Of a DNA stretch of 36,730 bases, positions 17,399-26,267 are shown in pieces (position 1 is the stretch's first letter; each line of letters opens with the position of its first letter). The position numbers and the translations under genes are program-made. The stretch is from Pseudoalteromonas sp. S2755 (GTDB lineage: Bacteria; Pseudomonadota; Gammaproteobacteria; Enterobacterales; Alteromonadaceae): contig NZ_PNDS01000019.1 in the NCBI RefSeq assembly GCF_005886535.1, forward strand, positions 1 through 36,730. Reading direction: 5' to 3'. The notes beneath the pieces are model-generated. The model made no database searches. It was given only the letters and a program-made list of their open reading frames with translations, and was not told the origin of the DNA.

Positions 17399-18415
17399 AT
17401 GTGTAAAGTAACGCGCTTGGTGGTTTTTACGGCCACTATGCTGATAACCAATGCCGCTTTGGCAAAACCTTCGCAAGTGATTGCAGAGCCTATTCAATTT
17501 GAAAGCAGTAGCCAGCAAATTCAGGCTGTAGGTAATGCTGAAGCTATTCAATCGGTTATTTTGTATCCCGCGATTGGTGATAGGGTGACTGCGGTACATT
17601 TTAAACCGGGCGATGAGGTTAAAGCGGGTACTTTGCTATTGGAGCTAGACTCACGCCGCCAAAAAGCGGCGCTTGAAGAAGCTAAAATTCGTCTTGCAGA
17701 TGCGCAGCGCACCGTCGATCGCCTAACTGATAGCCAAAAGCGCGGTGCCGTCCCAATTAATGAATTAGATAAAGCGGTAACGGACAGAGACTTAGCAAAG
17801 GTCGCCTTGATCCAAGCTGAGAATGAATTAGAAGACCGCCAAGTGATCGCCCCTTTTTCTGGCGTAATGGGACTCACCGACGTTGAGGTTGGAGATCGCA
17901 TTACCACCCAAACCGCGATTGCGAGTATCGATAACTTTGACAAGTTGTATGTTCAATTTGCGGCACCGGAATCAGCGTATGGCATGCTTAAATCGACCGA
18001 TAGCGTACTGCTGACACCTTGGAATGATAATTCAACACGGATAGACGCAAAGATAGCGCAAATGGACTCTAGAATAGACCCAACAGCCCGCACACTAAAA
18101 ATCAAAGCCATCTTTGAAAACCGCAATGATCGTTTTTTGCCTGGAATGAGCTTTAGAGTATCGCTAACGGTATTAGGTGAAGAGTTTGCCGTTATTCCTG
18201 AAGCCGCACTGCTTTGGGGCGCAACAGGTCCTTATGTATGGAAAGAAGTAGATGGCAAAGCCAAGCGTATTGATGTGAAAATCCAACAGCGTTTGCCGGG
18301 TAAATTGCTGGTATCAGGCGAATTGGCTGCAAGAGAGTTATTAGTTGTAGAAGGGGTGCAACGTCTTCGTCCTGGGCAAGAAATTGCGGTGACGAATGCA
18401 CTGGCGAAGGAATAA
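17399..18415 (+). CDS. RND efflux periplasmic adaptor, second pump
   Basis: A 338-residue HlyD/AcrA-type adaptor. Signal peptide MCKVTRLVVFTATMLITNAALA, then a lipoyl half (AIGDRVTAVHFKPGDEVKAG), a short alpha-hairpin (about residues 80-140), second lipoyl half (VIAPFSGVMGLTDVEVGDRI), beta-barrel (WNDNSTRIDAKIAQMDSRID) and membrane-proximal domain (GVQRLRPGQEI). Compared with the adaptor at 5765 the hairpin and barrel sequences differ clearly, so the two pumps are not recent duplicates. It is 3 bases from the permease start. The upstream CTTTAC boxes suggest envelope-stress control. Confidence 0.88.
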   Translation: MCKVTRLVVFTATMLITNAALAKPSQVIAEPIQFESSSQQIQAVGNAEAIQSVILYPAIGDRVTAVHFKPGDEVKAGTLLLELDSRRQKAALEEAKIRLADAQRTVDRLTDSQKRGAVPINELDKAVTDRDLAKVALIQAENELEDRQVIAPFSGVMGLTDVEVGDRITTQTAIASIDNFDKLYVQFAAPESAYGMLKSTDSVLLTPWNDNSTRIDAKIAQMDSRIDPTARTLKIKAIFENRNDRFLPGMSFRVSLTVLGEEFAVIPEAALLWGATGPYVWKEVDGKAKRIDVKIQQRLPGKLLVSGELAARELLVVEGVQRLRPGQEIAVTNALAKE

Positions 18416-18418
18416 ATC

Positions 18419-21400
18419 GTGACTAAACCGGAGTTACCACAGTTACAAGATTTACCGTCGATGGCCATTCGTCGTCCGGTATTAATCGTTGTATTAAATT
18501 TATTAATTATTATTGCAGGTATTGCTGCATTGGCCGGCGTTGAAGTTCGTGAACTGCCCGATGTGGACAGGCCGCGTTTAACGGTGTCCGCATCTTTTCC
18601 TGGCGGCTCGCCTGAGACTGTCGATACCGAAGTGACGAGTAAGTTAGAAGGGGCAGTTGCGCGTGTCAGTGGTGTAAAAAGCATTCGTGCACAAAGTGAA
18701 GAGAATAATGCACGGATTGTTGTTGAATTTCGTCCGGGCATTAATCTAGATGATGCAGCCAACGAAACACGCGAATCCGTTTCTCGAGTACAAAGAGAGC
18801 TACCAGAAGAAGTTGAACGGGTGTCTATTATTAAAGCGGATAATGACGCAGAAGCCGTGGTGTCTTTAACTGTAAGTAGTGCCTCTTTGACACTTGAAGG
18901 GTTGACCGAGCGAGTAGAAAAAGACTTAGCACCGCAGTTTTTAACTATTCCAGGCGTAGCCGATGTGCGCCTGAACGGCGATAGAGAGCGGGTGCTGCGC
19001 GTAAGACTTGATCCCTTAAAACTGACAAGCTTTAATCTAACCGTGCCAGATGTAGCTGCGGCGCTTAGACAAGCCCCGTTTGATGTGCCCGCCGGCAGTT
19101 TAAAGTCGAACGATCAGCAGCTGATTGTCCGTGCCGATGCCACTTCTGTAACTGCTGAGCAGGTGAGTGATATCATCATTCGTGGTGAGACTCGGGTGGG
19201 GGATATTGCCTCTGTGTATTTTGGACCGGCTGATCCTCGTTCTATGGTGAGACTCGACGGAGAGCCTGTAATTGGGCTTGAAATCATTCGCCAAGCACAG
19301 TCCAATACCATTGAAATCTCAGACGAAGTGCTGCAGCTCGTTGATAAGATAAAAGTACGCTTTCCAGATCTGGAGCTATTCGTCACCTCCGATGATGCAC
19401 AGTTTATTCGCTCATCCGTAGACGAAGTCTTAAGCTCTTTGGTGATAACCATATTGCTGGTGGTATTCACGCTTTGGGTGTTTATTGGCTCGTGGCGTGC
19501 GACGCTTATTCCAGCTTTTGCGATCCCAGTCGCGCTTATCGGTTCTTTGGCGCTGATCTGGGCGCTTGGCTTCTCGGTTAATATTTTAACCTTGCTAGCA
19601 CTGGTGTTGGCTACAGGACTTATCGTAGATGATGCGATTGTTGTTAGTGAGAATATTCAGCGTCGTCGTGGCGAAGGGATAGGTCGTCGCGCCGCAGCGG
19701 TACTAGGGACAAGAGAAGTCTTCTTTGCTGTAGTCGCGACAACCGCAGTACTTGCTGCGGTATTCGTACCGATCGCCTTTTTACCCTCAACTGCGGGCCG
19801 ACTGTTTAGGGAGTTTGGTGGCGTGTTAGCTGGTGCCGTGATTATTTCTTCATTTGTGGCGCTGTCGTTGGTGCCAGCATTAACGTCTAAGTTAAAAGTA
19901 AAGCAAGATAGCAAAAAGCATCTATTTTCGAGTATTGGTGTGAAACTCGCAAAAATGTATCGCGGTACGATCCACTGGGTGCTTGACCATGCATGGCTAA
20001 CTTTTGGTGTATTTGTGGTTATTGCGAGTTTGTCTGGTGCGCTCTATTCGCAATTGGATAATGAGCTTTTGCCATCTGAAGACAGAGGTAAAATTCGCAT
20101 TTTCGCAAGAGGGCCTGACGGTGTTGGTCTTAACTTTATGGATAGACAGGCCAAACAAATGGAGGACATTTTATTACCCTTTGTAGAAAGCGGAGAAATA
20201 GAGTCAATCTATACGGTTGTTGGTCAGTGGGATCCCAATATTGTATTTATCACTGTGCCATTAAAGCATTGGGATGAGCGTCATTTCTCGCAACAGGAAA
20301 TTATCGATAAGATCAGAGGACCGCTTGGTAATATACCCGGTGCACCTGCGCGTGCCTTTGGAGCAAATAGCTTAAACCTAAGAGGCCAAGGTGGTGGTAT
20401 CGAGCTTGCGCTACTTGGTAATGACTATTTAGAGATCTTTAAAGCAGCGCAACAATTTGCGGCTTTGGTCGAAACAGAAATGCCAGATGTGGCCCCGGTG
20501 CAAATCTCTTATCAACCCTCACAACCTCAGCTGCGTGTAAACATTGACCGCAGAAGAGCAGAAGAGCTTGGCGTTAGTTTGAGTGACATATCAACGACAC
20601 TTAGGGCGGCGATTAATGGCGATGATGTTGCTGATTTGAATGTTGGCGACCAATCCATACCAATTATGCTGCAGGCTCAAAACCATACCATCAGAGATCC
20701 AAGTGATTTGGCTAACCTTTATGTTGGCAGCCGCTCTGGTGCGTTAGTTCCACTAAGTAGCCTTGCCGTTATTGTCGAAGAGGGCGTAGCTGCTGAGCTT
20801 GAACGCCACGCTCAGCGTCGTAGTATCGAGCTGGATATGAAACAGCCAGAAGACATGCCTATGGCTGAAGTGGTCGAAAAATTACGAACGCTGGCAGATC
20901 AGAGTTTACCCGACAGTGTGACGCTGGCGTTTAAAGGGGAAGCCTTAACGTTTGAAGAAACGGCCAATGAAGTGTTACTTACCTACGTGCTGGCGTTCTT
21001 AATTGTGTTGCTTGTGCTAGCTGCGCAATTTGAAAGTGTAAACAGTGCCGTTGTCGTGATGATCACAGTTCCGTTTGGGATCACCTCTGCCATATTGGCG
21101 CTGTATCTTACCGGTACTTCGTTAAACATATTTTCGCAAATCGGCTTAGTGATGTTGATTGGTTTAATTGCTAAAAATGCCATCTTGTTAGTTGAGTTCG
21201 CAGATCAGTTACGTGATAAAGGACGGTCAGTAAGACAAGCTGTTGAAGAAGCTGCGGTGATCCGTTTGCGTCCTATCATGATGACCTTAGTATCTACATT
21301 ACTCGGTGCTTTACCGTTGATTTTATCGGTTGGCGCAGGTGCTGAGTCGAGAAATGCAATCGGTTGGGTTGTATTTGGCGGTTTAGGCTTAGCGGTTTTC

Positions 21401-21511
21401 TTTACGCTTTACCTCACACCTGTCGTTTATCTCGGTTTAGCGAGATTTACAAAACCGAGGGCGGATGAAACCAAATTATTAGTGGATGAACTTGATAAAG
21501 CTGAAAGTTAA
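18419..21511 (+). CDS. RND efflux permease (HAE-1 type), second pump
   Basis: A 1030-residue RND multidrug-type permease with 12 predicted TM helices. It starts at GTG 18419, with AAGGA in the end of the adaptor gene as ribosome-binding site. The proton-relay residues of the AcrB type are present: GLIVDDAIVVSEN in TM4 (both aspartates, codons at 19628-19633) and GLIAKNAILLVEF in TM10 (the Lys). TM1 begins at MAIRRPVLIVVLNLLIIIAG. The periplasmic loops carry SFPGGSPETVD and RPGINLDDAANE, as in the MexF/MdtBC-like branch. It should be a proton-driven exporter working with the adaptor at 17399 and an unlinked TolC. Substrate unknown. Confidence 0.9.
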   Translation: MTKPELPQLQDLPSMAIRRPVLIVVLNLLIIIAGIAALAGVEVRELPDVDRPRLTVSASFPGGSPETVDTEVTSKLEGAVARVSGVKSIRAQSEENNARIVVEFRPGINLDDAANETRESVSRVQRELPEEVERVSIIKADNDAEAVVSLTVSSASLTLEGLTERVEKDLAPQFLTIPGVADVRLNGDRERVLRVRLDPLKLTSFNLTVPDVAAALRQAPFDVPAGSLKSNDQQLIVRADATSVTAEQVSDIIIRGETRVGDIASVYFGPADPRSMVRLDGEPVIGLEIIRQAQSNTIEISDEVLQLVDKIKVRFPDLELFVTSDDAQFIRSSVDEVLSSLVITILLVVFTLWVFIGSWRATLIPAFAIPVALIGSLALIWALGFSVNILTLLALVLATGLIVDDAIVVSENIQRRRGEGIGRRAAAVLGTREVFFAVVATTAVLAAVFVPIAFLPSTAGRLFREFGGVLAGAVIISSFVALSLVPALTSKLKVKQDSKKHLFSSIGVKLAKMYRGTIHWVLDHAWLTFGVFVVIASLSGALYSQLDNELLPSEDRGKIRIFARGPDGVGLNFMDRQAKQMEDILLPFVESGEIESIYTVVGQWDPNIVFITVPLKHWDERHFSQQEIIDKIRGPLGNIPGAPARAFGANSLNLRGQGGGIELALLGNDYLEIFKAAQQFAALVETEMPDVAPVQISYQPSQPQLRVNIDRRRAEELGVSLSDISTTLRAAINGDDVADLNVGDQSIPIMLQAQNHTIRDPSDLANLYVGSRSGALVPLSSLAVIVEEGVAAELERHAQRRSIELDMKQPEDMPMAEVVEKLRTLADQSLPDSVTLAFKGEALTFEETANEVLLTYVLAFLIVLLVLAAQFESVNSAVVVMITVPFGITSAILALYLTGTSLNIFSQIGLVMLIGLIAKNAILLVEFADQLRDKGRSVRQAVEEAAVIRLRPIMMTLVSTLLGALPLILSVGAGAESRNAIGWVVFGGLGLAVFFTLYLTPVVYLGLARFTKPRADETKLLVDELDKAES

Positions 21512-21539
21512 ATTCCCCCGTTAAAAATAAAGTAAGTTG

Positions 21540-21565
21540 AGCGCAGCAATAGCTGCGCTTTTTTT
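21540..21565 (+). terminator. Terminator of the second RND operon
   Basis: GCGCAGC (21541-21547), loop AATA, GCTGCGC (21552-21558), then seven T residues. Confidence 0.92.
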
Positions 21566-21745
21566 ATACAGCGATTAATGTTGTGGTAACACATTCTTTG
21601 ATACTTTTTGTTGAACTTTTCATTATTTAAACTGTCACAACCGATGTGGTTGTTTTATAGCCATTATGTTTGCTACTCTAAGACAGTAAATCCTGTTTTC
21701 TATAACAATAATAAAAATAACAAGCTAATTGAAAGAAGATGTGTC

Positions 21746-22117
21746 ATGGGTAATTTATTTTTAAAAGAACGGGAAAATTGGACCGCCTGGATTATTTGGA
21801 GCTTGATAGGATGCACGGCAACCGTTGCATTATCGAGTTATACCAGTGAGATATGGATGGGGCTATTAGCGCCTATCTTGGTATTAGGATTACTAACAAC
21901 ATGGATGAGTTACACCAAGCGATTTGATTTTTCCAGAGCATTCAAAGTGCTCAGTACCGTAGTGTTGTTTTCATCTATTCCGGTTATCATTGAAAAAGTG
22001 CTGCCTGCAAAAAATGCAGTCATTGGTATGATTGATTCGGGGATCATCGTGATAGCAATGGTTATCGCCAGTTGTATTTTTGCTTACATTGCCAAAAGGC
22101 CAAAGCAATATTATTGA
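21746..22117 (+). CDS. Small multi-pass membrane protein, unknown
   Basis: A 123-residue protein with about four hydrophobic segments: ENWTAWIIWSLIGCTATVAL (residues 9-28), a segment near 35-54 (GLLAPILVLGLLTTWM), one at about 69-85 (VLSTVVLFSSIPVII) and one at about 95-115 (GIIVIAMVIASCIFAYIAK). The ATG at 21746 is preceded by GAAAGAAG. An upstream in-frame start at 21608 would add 46 residues of unlikely, Asn-rich sequence, so I rejected it. Family not recognised. It ends shortly before tRNA-Ser and has no clear operon partner. Confidence 0.6.
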   Translation: MGNLFLKERENWTAWIIWSLIGCTATVALSSYTSEIWMGLLAPILVLGLLTTWMSYTKRFDFSRAFKVLSTVVLFSSIPVIIEKVLPAKNAVIGMIDSGIIVIAMVIASCIFAYIAKRPKQYY

Positions 22118-22207
22118 TTATTCGGCTATTATTTACGCTTTTGAATGCAAAAATTGAAATAGTGCTTTACAACCGATGGATAACTCCATAAAATGCGCGC
22201 CAACAAC

Positions 22208-22298
22208 GGAGAGATGGCTGAGTGGTTGAAAGCACCGGTCTTGAAAACCGGCATACGTTAATAGCGTATCTAGGGTTCAAATCCCTATCTCTCCGCCA
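22208..22298 (+). tRNA. tRNA-Ser (anticodon TGA)
   Basis: A 91-base class II tRNA with a 7-bp acceptor stem (GGAGAGA / TCTCTCC), discriminator G and encoded CCA (22296-22298). Anticodon arm CCGGT-CTTGAAA-ACCGG gives anticodon TGA at 22242-22244. A long variable arm (CATACGTTAATAGCGTATC) is as expected for tRNA-Ser, and the T arm is AGGGTTCAAATCCCT. No duplicated 3' end suggesting an integrated element is seen downstream. Confidence 0.97.
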
Positions 22299-22308
22299 CC
22301 TCATTCCC

Positions 22309-22336
22309 AAAACCGCCTCCAAATGGCGGTTTTTTT
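22309..22336 (+). terminator. Terminator after tRNA-Ser
   Basis: AACCGCC (22311-22317) pairs with GGCGGTT (22325-22331) and leads into a T run; it ends just before the ribosome-binding site of the next gene. Confidence 0.88.
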
Positions 22337-22351
22337 CGTTTGGAGGCGTGT

Positions 22352-22735
22352 ATGTCTGCGGCTAGTAACATGGCAATAATAAAACATAGTTCTATTTGGA
22401 TTGTATTTAGTTATTTTTATCTTAGTGGTCTAAATATGGCGCTAACGTTGTCGATTGATTCGCAACAAGACCCTGGTATCACAATGACGCTGCTGCATGT
22501 TTTTTTATTCAATTGCCTTGTTGGTCATCTGATCACCAAATATGAAAAATCTTGGCCAGAAATCGCCAGTGTGGTTATTGCATTATTTGGTGTGGTTGGA
22601 TTTGGACACTACTTTGTTGGTAGCTTGGGAGAGTACAGTGATGAGCTTAATATTGGTCTTGTATTATTGCTGCCATTTGCAACCTTTGCAATGAAAAAAC
22701 TCAAACAATACGCCGAAGAGAAAGCCGCTAGTTAG
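22352..22735 (+). CDS. Small membrane protein, unknown
   Basis: A 127-residue protein with four hydrophobic segments: SSIWIVFSYFYLSGLNMAL (residues 13-31), TLLHVFLFNCLVGHLI (about 46-61), IASVVIALFGVVGFGHYFVG (about 72-91) and NIGLVLLLPFATFAM (about 100-114), ending in a charged KKLKQYAEEKAAS tail. The start is well supported: GGAGG at 22342-22346, 5 bases before the ATG. A TTG at 22340 falls inside that site and is rejected. Possibly a distant analogue of the other small membrane protein on the far side of tRNA-Ser, but I see no clear similarity. Confidence 0.65.
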   Translation: MSAASNMAIIKHSSIWIVFSYFYLSGLNMALTLSIDSQQDPGITMTLLHVFLFNCLVGHLITKYEKSWPEIASVVIALFGVVGFGHYFVGSLGEYSDELNIGLVLLLPFATFAMKKLKQYAEEKAAS

Positions 22736-22810
22736 CGGTTTTTTTGTGTCCGACGAATAGCTCGACTGCTTGATAATCAAGCAGCTCCGGTATCTTGCCT
22801 ATTTTGGCTG

Positions 22811-22819
22811 TGATACAAT
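22811..22819 (+). promoter_or_regulatory. Extended -10 promoter of fklB
   Basis: TGATACAAT fits the TGnTATAAT extended -10 pattern and lies 37 bases before the fklB ATG. No good -35 is present, which is usual for extended -10 promoters. Confidence 0.45.
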
Positions 22820-22855
22820 CTAAGATTCTTGTTAATAAAAAAATATGGAAAGACT

Positions 22856-23470
22856 ATGTCTCAATTCAACACAGACGCAGATAAAGCGAGTTACGGTATT
22901 GGTTTACAAATGGGTGAGCAACTTAAAGCAAACCCTTTTGAAGGTCTAAACCTTAACTCTGTATTCGAAGGGATGAAAGACGCTTATGCTGGTGACAGCT
23001 TCCGCGTTGAGATCCCTGAAATTCAAGCGGCATTTGAGAAGATCAATGCTGAAATCCAACAGCGTCGTGAAGAAGAAGCTAAAGTGTTAGCTGCTGAAGG
23101 TGTTGCATTTCTAGAAGAAAATGCAAAGCGTGCTGAAGTAACGGTAACTGAGTCAGGTCTTCAGTATGAAGTAGTTGAAACTGGCGAAGGTGATAAGCCT
23201 GTTGAAGATTCAAAAGTACGCGTTCATTACCACGGTACTCTAATCAACGGTACGACTTTTGACAGCTCTTACGAGCGCGGCCAACCAGCTGAATTCCCAG
23301 TAAATGGCGTGATCAAAGGTTGGACTGAAGCACTTCAAATGATGCCTGCGGGTTCAAAATGGCGTCTATACGTACCGCATGAGCTTGCATACGGCGAGCG
23401 TGGTGCAGGTGCTGCAATCGCACCTTTCTCAACGCTAATTTTCGACGTTGAGCTACTAGAAGTTTTATAA
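22856..23470 (+). CDS. fklB: FKBP-type peptidyl-prolyl isomerase FklB (FKBP22)
   Basis: A 204-residue FKBP with the FklB layout: N-terminal dimerisation domain (residues 1-70, SYGIGLQMGEQLKANPF), a long alpha-helix (about 55-95, rich in Glu/Lys/Arg) and a C-terminal FKBP domain (about 105-204). Catalytic-pocket residues are visible in YHGTLINGTTFDSS, GVIKGWTEALQMM and PHELAYGERGAGAAIAPFS. There is no signal peptide, so it is cytoplasmic, unlike FkpA. ATG 22856 follows GGAAAG; a TTG start at 22829 would add 9 poorly conserved residues. It accelerates Xaa-Pro isomerisation in folding proteins. It ends at a hairpin shared with convergent asnS. Confidence 0.92.
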   Translation: MSQFNTDADKASYGIGLQMGEQLKANPFEGLNLNSVFEGMKDAYAGDSFRVEIPEIQAAFEKINAEIQQRREEEAKVLAAEGVAFLEENAKRAEVTVTESGLQYEVVETGEGDKPVEDSKVRVHYHGTLINGTTFDSSYERGQPAEFPVNGVIKGWTEALQMMPAGSKWRLYVPHELAYGERGAGAAIAPFSTLIFDVELLEVL

Positions 23471-23485
23471 TAACTTCGCGTGATC

Positions 23486-23515
23486 AAAAAAGGCCTTCTT
23501 AATGAAGGCCTTTTT
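23486..23515. terminator. Bidirectional terminator between fklB and asnS
   Basis: AAAAGGCCTTC / GAAGGCCTTTT inverted repeat with a five-base loop; A-rich on one side and T-rich on the other, so it serves both strands. Confidence 0.88.
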
Positions 23516-23565
23516 GCGTTTAGCCAAAGCTGCTGAAAATACAACTTTGGCTGTTCGACAAGACT

Positions 23566-24963
23566 TTAGTAAGTCGCGCTGCCTTTAGTACGAGGGAAGG
23601 CAATAACGTCACGTACGTTGCCCATACCAGTAACATAAGCAACCAAGCGCTCAAAGCCAAGGCCAAAGCCTGAGTGAGGCACTGTTCCATACTTACGTAG
23701 GTCACGGTACCAGCTGTAATCTTCTTTGTTTAAGCCCATCTCTTCAAGACGCGCATCTAGCACATCTAAACGCTCTTCACGCTGTGAGCCACCAATGATT
23801 TCACCAATACCAGGCGCAACGACGTCCATAGCAGCAACGGTTTTACCGTCTTCGTTTTGGCGCATGTAGAATGCTTTGATATCACGAGGGTAGTTTTTGA
23901 TAACTACTGGTGCGTTAAAGTGTACTTCAGCTAGGTAACGTTCGTGCTCTGATTGTAAGTCGACGCCCCACTCAACAGGGAATTCAAATTCTTTATCACA
24001 TGCTTTTAGAATTTCGATAGCGTCTGTGTAATCTACCTGAGCAAAGTCTTTATCGATGAATGATTCTAGGCGAGTAATGGCATCTTTTTCGATGCGCTGT
24101 GCGAAAAACTCCATATCATCACGACGTTCGTCAAGTACTGCTTTAAACACATACTTCAACATGTCTTCTGCAAGCGCTGCGATGTCGTTAAGGTCGGCGA
24201 ATGCCACTTCAGGCTCAACCATCCAAAACTCTGCTAAGTGACGAGAAGTGTTTGAGTTTTCAGCACGGAATGTTGGACCAAAAGTATAGATTTTTGAAAG
24301 GGCACTCGCGTATGTTTCACCATTAAGCTGACCAGATACGGTCAAGAATGCTTCTTTACCAAAAAAGTCTTCTGAATAGTCTACATCGCCTTTGTCTGTG
24401 CGTGGTAGGTTATTCATATCAAGTGTAGATACACGGAACATCTCGCCTGCGCCTTCACAGTCACTTGCGGTAATGATAGGCGTGCTGATCCACTGGTAGC
24501 CACGCTCATGATAGAAACGGTGAATAGCTTGTGCAAGACAGTTACGTACACGCGTAACCGCGCCCATAACATTAGTGCGAGGGCGAAGGTGCGCATGTTC
24601 GCGTAAGTATTCAATACTGTGGCGTTTTGCAGCCATTGGGTATGAATCTGGATTCTCAACCCAGCCTAATACCTCAACGCTGTTCGCTTGGATCTCAAAA
24701 GATTGACCTTGACCTTGTGATTGTACAAGCACACCAGTCACCGCTACTGAACACCCAGCAGTAAGACGAGTCACTTCGTCATAATTATTCAGCGAATTAG
24801 GGACTACGGCTTGAATAGGGTCAAAACAAGAACCGTCATGAACGGCTAGAAATGAAATACCTGCTTTTGAATCACGTCGTGTACGGATCCAGCCTTTTAC
24901 TGTTACTTGGCTGTCAACCGCAACGGTGCCTGCTAGTAGCTCCGTTATCGCTGTGTGGCTCAT
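23566..24963 (-). CDS. asnS: Asparaginyl-tRNA synthetase
   Basis: A 465-residue class IIb aminoacyl-tRNA synthetase, normal length. It has an N-terminal OB-fold anticodon-binding domain (residues 10-115, [20 protein letters not shown]), then the catalytic core with motif 2 ([21 protein letters not shown] split around residue 230) and motif 3 ([15 protein letters not shown], about 440). The Asn-specific form is indicated by the overall match to AsnS rather than AspS: there is no GAD insertion domain. The ATG at 24963 is preceded by TTGGAG on the minus strand. It charges tRNA-Asn directly, so no Gln-amidotransferase route is implied. Confidence 0.95.
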   Translation of the reverse strand: MSHTAITELLAGTVAVDSQVTVKGWIRTRRDSKAGISFLAVHDGSCFDPIQAVVPNSLNNYDEVTRLTAGCSVAVTGVLVQSQGQGQSFEIQANSVEVLGWVENPDSYPMAAKRHSIEYLREHAHLRPRTNVMGAVTRVRNCLAQAIHRFYHERGYQWISTPIITASDCEGAGEMFRVSTLDMNNLPRTDKGDVDYSEDFFGKEAFLTVSGQLNGETYASALSKIYTFGPTFRAENSNTSRHLAEFWMVEPEVAFADLNDIAALAEDMLKYVFKAVLDERRDDMEFFAQRIEKDAITRLESFIDKDFAQVDYTDAIEILKACDKEFEFPVEWGVDLQSEHERYLAEVHFNAPVVIKNYPRDIKAFYMRQNEDGKTVAAMDVVAPGIGEIIGGSQREERLDVLDARLEEMGLNKEDYSWYRDLRKYGTVPHSGFGLGFERLVAYVTGMGNVRDVIAFPRTKGSATY

Positions 24964-25190
24964 CTTTACTCCAAATGATTTATTTTTTATTTGTAAATTA
25001 AAAGACAGAGTGTCTTATCGTCATGTAAGCCGTATCTTACCTGCGATGGACAAATAAAAAAACACTGAAATGCAAAAACTGGGCTGAAAAGAATGAGTAA
25101 AAGCCATGAAAAAACAGTCGGACTGTGGCATTATGAATGTTCGATGATAAAAATAGCTTTATTAATACTAACAGTGACGTTCAAAACTCG

Positions 25191-25625
25191 ATGAAACAAG
25201 TTTTTATTTTGAGGGGTCTACCTGGCTCTGGAAAATCGCATTATGCGCAAACGCTAGCCGACGACCTCGTCTCCGGCGATGAAACACAGTATTTTATCTG
25301 TTCAACCGATGATTATTTTCTTAATGAAAACGGCGAGTATCATTTTGAAAAACAACGCCTTTCAGAATATCACAACTTAAACTTAGCTCGGTTTATTAAT
25401 GCCCTAGCTGAAGGTATCCCTTTGGTCGTTGTTGATAACACCAATATCAAGAAATGGGAATTTGTTGCTTATGCGTCAGCTGCCGTGGCAATGGGTTATC
25501 AAGTGAAAGAAGTCATTGTTGGCGAAATTAAAGATAAGTCCCTACAGCACTTATATGCTAAGCGTAATAGCCATGGCATTGGCTTGAAAACAATTTCAAA
25601 AATGGCACACCTTTTCGAATGGTGA
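25191..25625 (+). CDS. P-loop kinase-like ATPase (NEDD4BP2/polynucleotide-kinase type)
   Basis: A 144-residue P-loop protein with Walker A LRGLPGSGKS at residues 7-16. STDDYF (about 41-46) is the substrate-binding segment of polynucleotide-kinase-like and NEDD4-binding-protein-2-like ATPases, and VVVDNTNIKKWEF (about 82-94) holds the characteristic DNTN motif. Such proteins phosphorylate small or polynucleotide substrates; the actual substrate is unknown. Neither start has a strong ribosome-binding site. I chose 25191 because family members begin just before the P-loop; an ATG at 25137 would add 18 polar residues. It lies between asnS (divergent) and the integron remnant. Confidence 0.65.
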   Translation: MKQVFILRGLPGSGKSHYAQTLADDLVSGDETQYFICSTDDYFLNENGEYHFEKQRLSEYHNLNLARFINALAEGIPLVVVDNTNIKKWEFVAYASAAVAMGYQVKEVIVGEIKDKSLQHLYAKRNSHGIGLKTISKMAHLFEW

Positions 25626-25785
25626 TCAAGCATAGGATAGAGTAACCCTAACAACGCTCGTGCATGTTAAACAGGGTAGTATCATATCCGATCTTACAGT
25701 TAAAAAGAGTGGGTTTAGACTTCGCCTTCGAGCAAACAAGAGACGGTCGTCAATGTCAGCTTCATTATACATAGCGGCCGGTTAG
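25626..25785. other. Unassigned stretch beside the truncated integrase
   Basis: No ORF. This sequence replaces the missing three quarters of the integrase gene. It begins near CCTAACAACGCTCG (about 25647-25660) and ends GGCCGGTTAG, which loosely resemble the outer ends of an attC site, but the two halves do not form a convincing hairpin. Origin unknown. Confidence 0.35.
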
Positions 25786-25995
25786 TCAGCTCATTCCTGC
25801 TCCATTTCGTTGGTTGGCAAGGAAGGTTAAAAATTGTGTAACCTCTTCCGTTCCCATTGTTTCAGGGTGACGCTTGTGGTGAAAGTTAATGAATGCCTTA
25901 ATCCAATATAGGTAGGTTTTTTCTGTTCTAATGCTGTAACCACGCATACGCATTTCTTCCTGAAGACCTTTCAGAAATGGGCTTTTTAGACTCAT
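25786..25995 (-). pseudogene. intI: Integron integrase IntI, N-terminal remnant
   Basis: The 69 codons match the N-terminal SAM-like DNA-binding domain of chromosomal integron integrases: FLKGLQEEMRMRGYSIRTEK, TYLYWIKAFINFHHKRHP, then MGTEEVTQFLTFLANQ. Full IntI proteins are about 320 residues. Homology stops at about residue 64 and the frame ends with a few foreign codons (NGAGMS). The whole catalytic domain is missing: the Arg-His-Arg-Tyr residues and the IntI-specific insert. The start is intact, with AAGGAG five bases before ATG, and the promoter keeps its LexA box. The orientation, divergent from the plus-strand genes at 26322 onward, is that of an integron platform. The integrase must be dead, so cassettes here cannot be moved unless another IntI acts in trans. 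Confidence 0.85.
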
Positions 25996-26017
25996 GGTAA
26001 CTCCTTAGCTCATATTG

Positions 26018-26033
26018 CTGTATATATATACAG
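26018..26033. promoter_or_regulatory. LexA (SOS) box in the intI promoter
   Basis: CTGTATATATATACAG matches the CTG-N10-CAG LexA consensus, including the alternating TA core, and is perfectly palindromic. It is 22 bases upstream of the intI start codon. LexA control of intI promoters is established for class 1 and Vibrio integrons, which supports identification of the remnant. Confidence 0.9.
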
Positions 26034-26080
26034 TGTTATCTGGAGTTCTCGGATATCAAGGGAAATAATGAAAAAATTTT

Positions 26081-26091
26081 TGCGCGTTTAC
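26081..26091 (-). repeat. Inverted partial copy of the GC-rich repeat
   Basis: TGCGCGTTTAC is the exact reverse complement of GTAAACGCGCA at 26266-26276. Confidence 0.6.
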
Positions 26092-26163
26092 GCATGAATA
26101 AATTAAAAATATTATTTTTTATCAATAGGTTATTTATTTTCGATTTGAAATAATAGGTTTGGG

Positions 26164-26178
26164 AAACGCGCATGCGCA
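26164..26178 (+). repeat. GC-rich palindromic repeat, copy 1
   Basis: AAACGCGCATGCGCA, whose core GCGCATGCGC is a perfect palindrome. It is identical to 26268-26282, with start-to-start distance 104 bp, and stands out in very AT-rich DNA. Confidence 0.75.
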
Positions 26179-26267
26179 TTTTTCCAGATGGTATATTTAG
26201 CAGAATGCTGATAAGTTCTTTACATACTGATAGTTAACTGCGCGCGTTTTCACTGGTCCAACGAGGT

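Noticed and set aside
22208..22340. tRNA-Ser as attachment site of a genomic island
   Set aside because: No integrase and no repeated tRNA 3' end are seen nearby; the neighbours are ordinary small genes.
25647..25790. Possible attC between the kinase gene and the intI remnant
   Set aside because: The outer ends look faintly right, but the interior does not fold symmetrically and the R' core GTTAGTC does not fit GTTRRRY.
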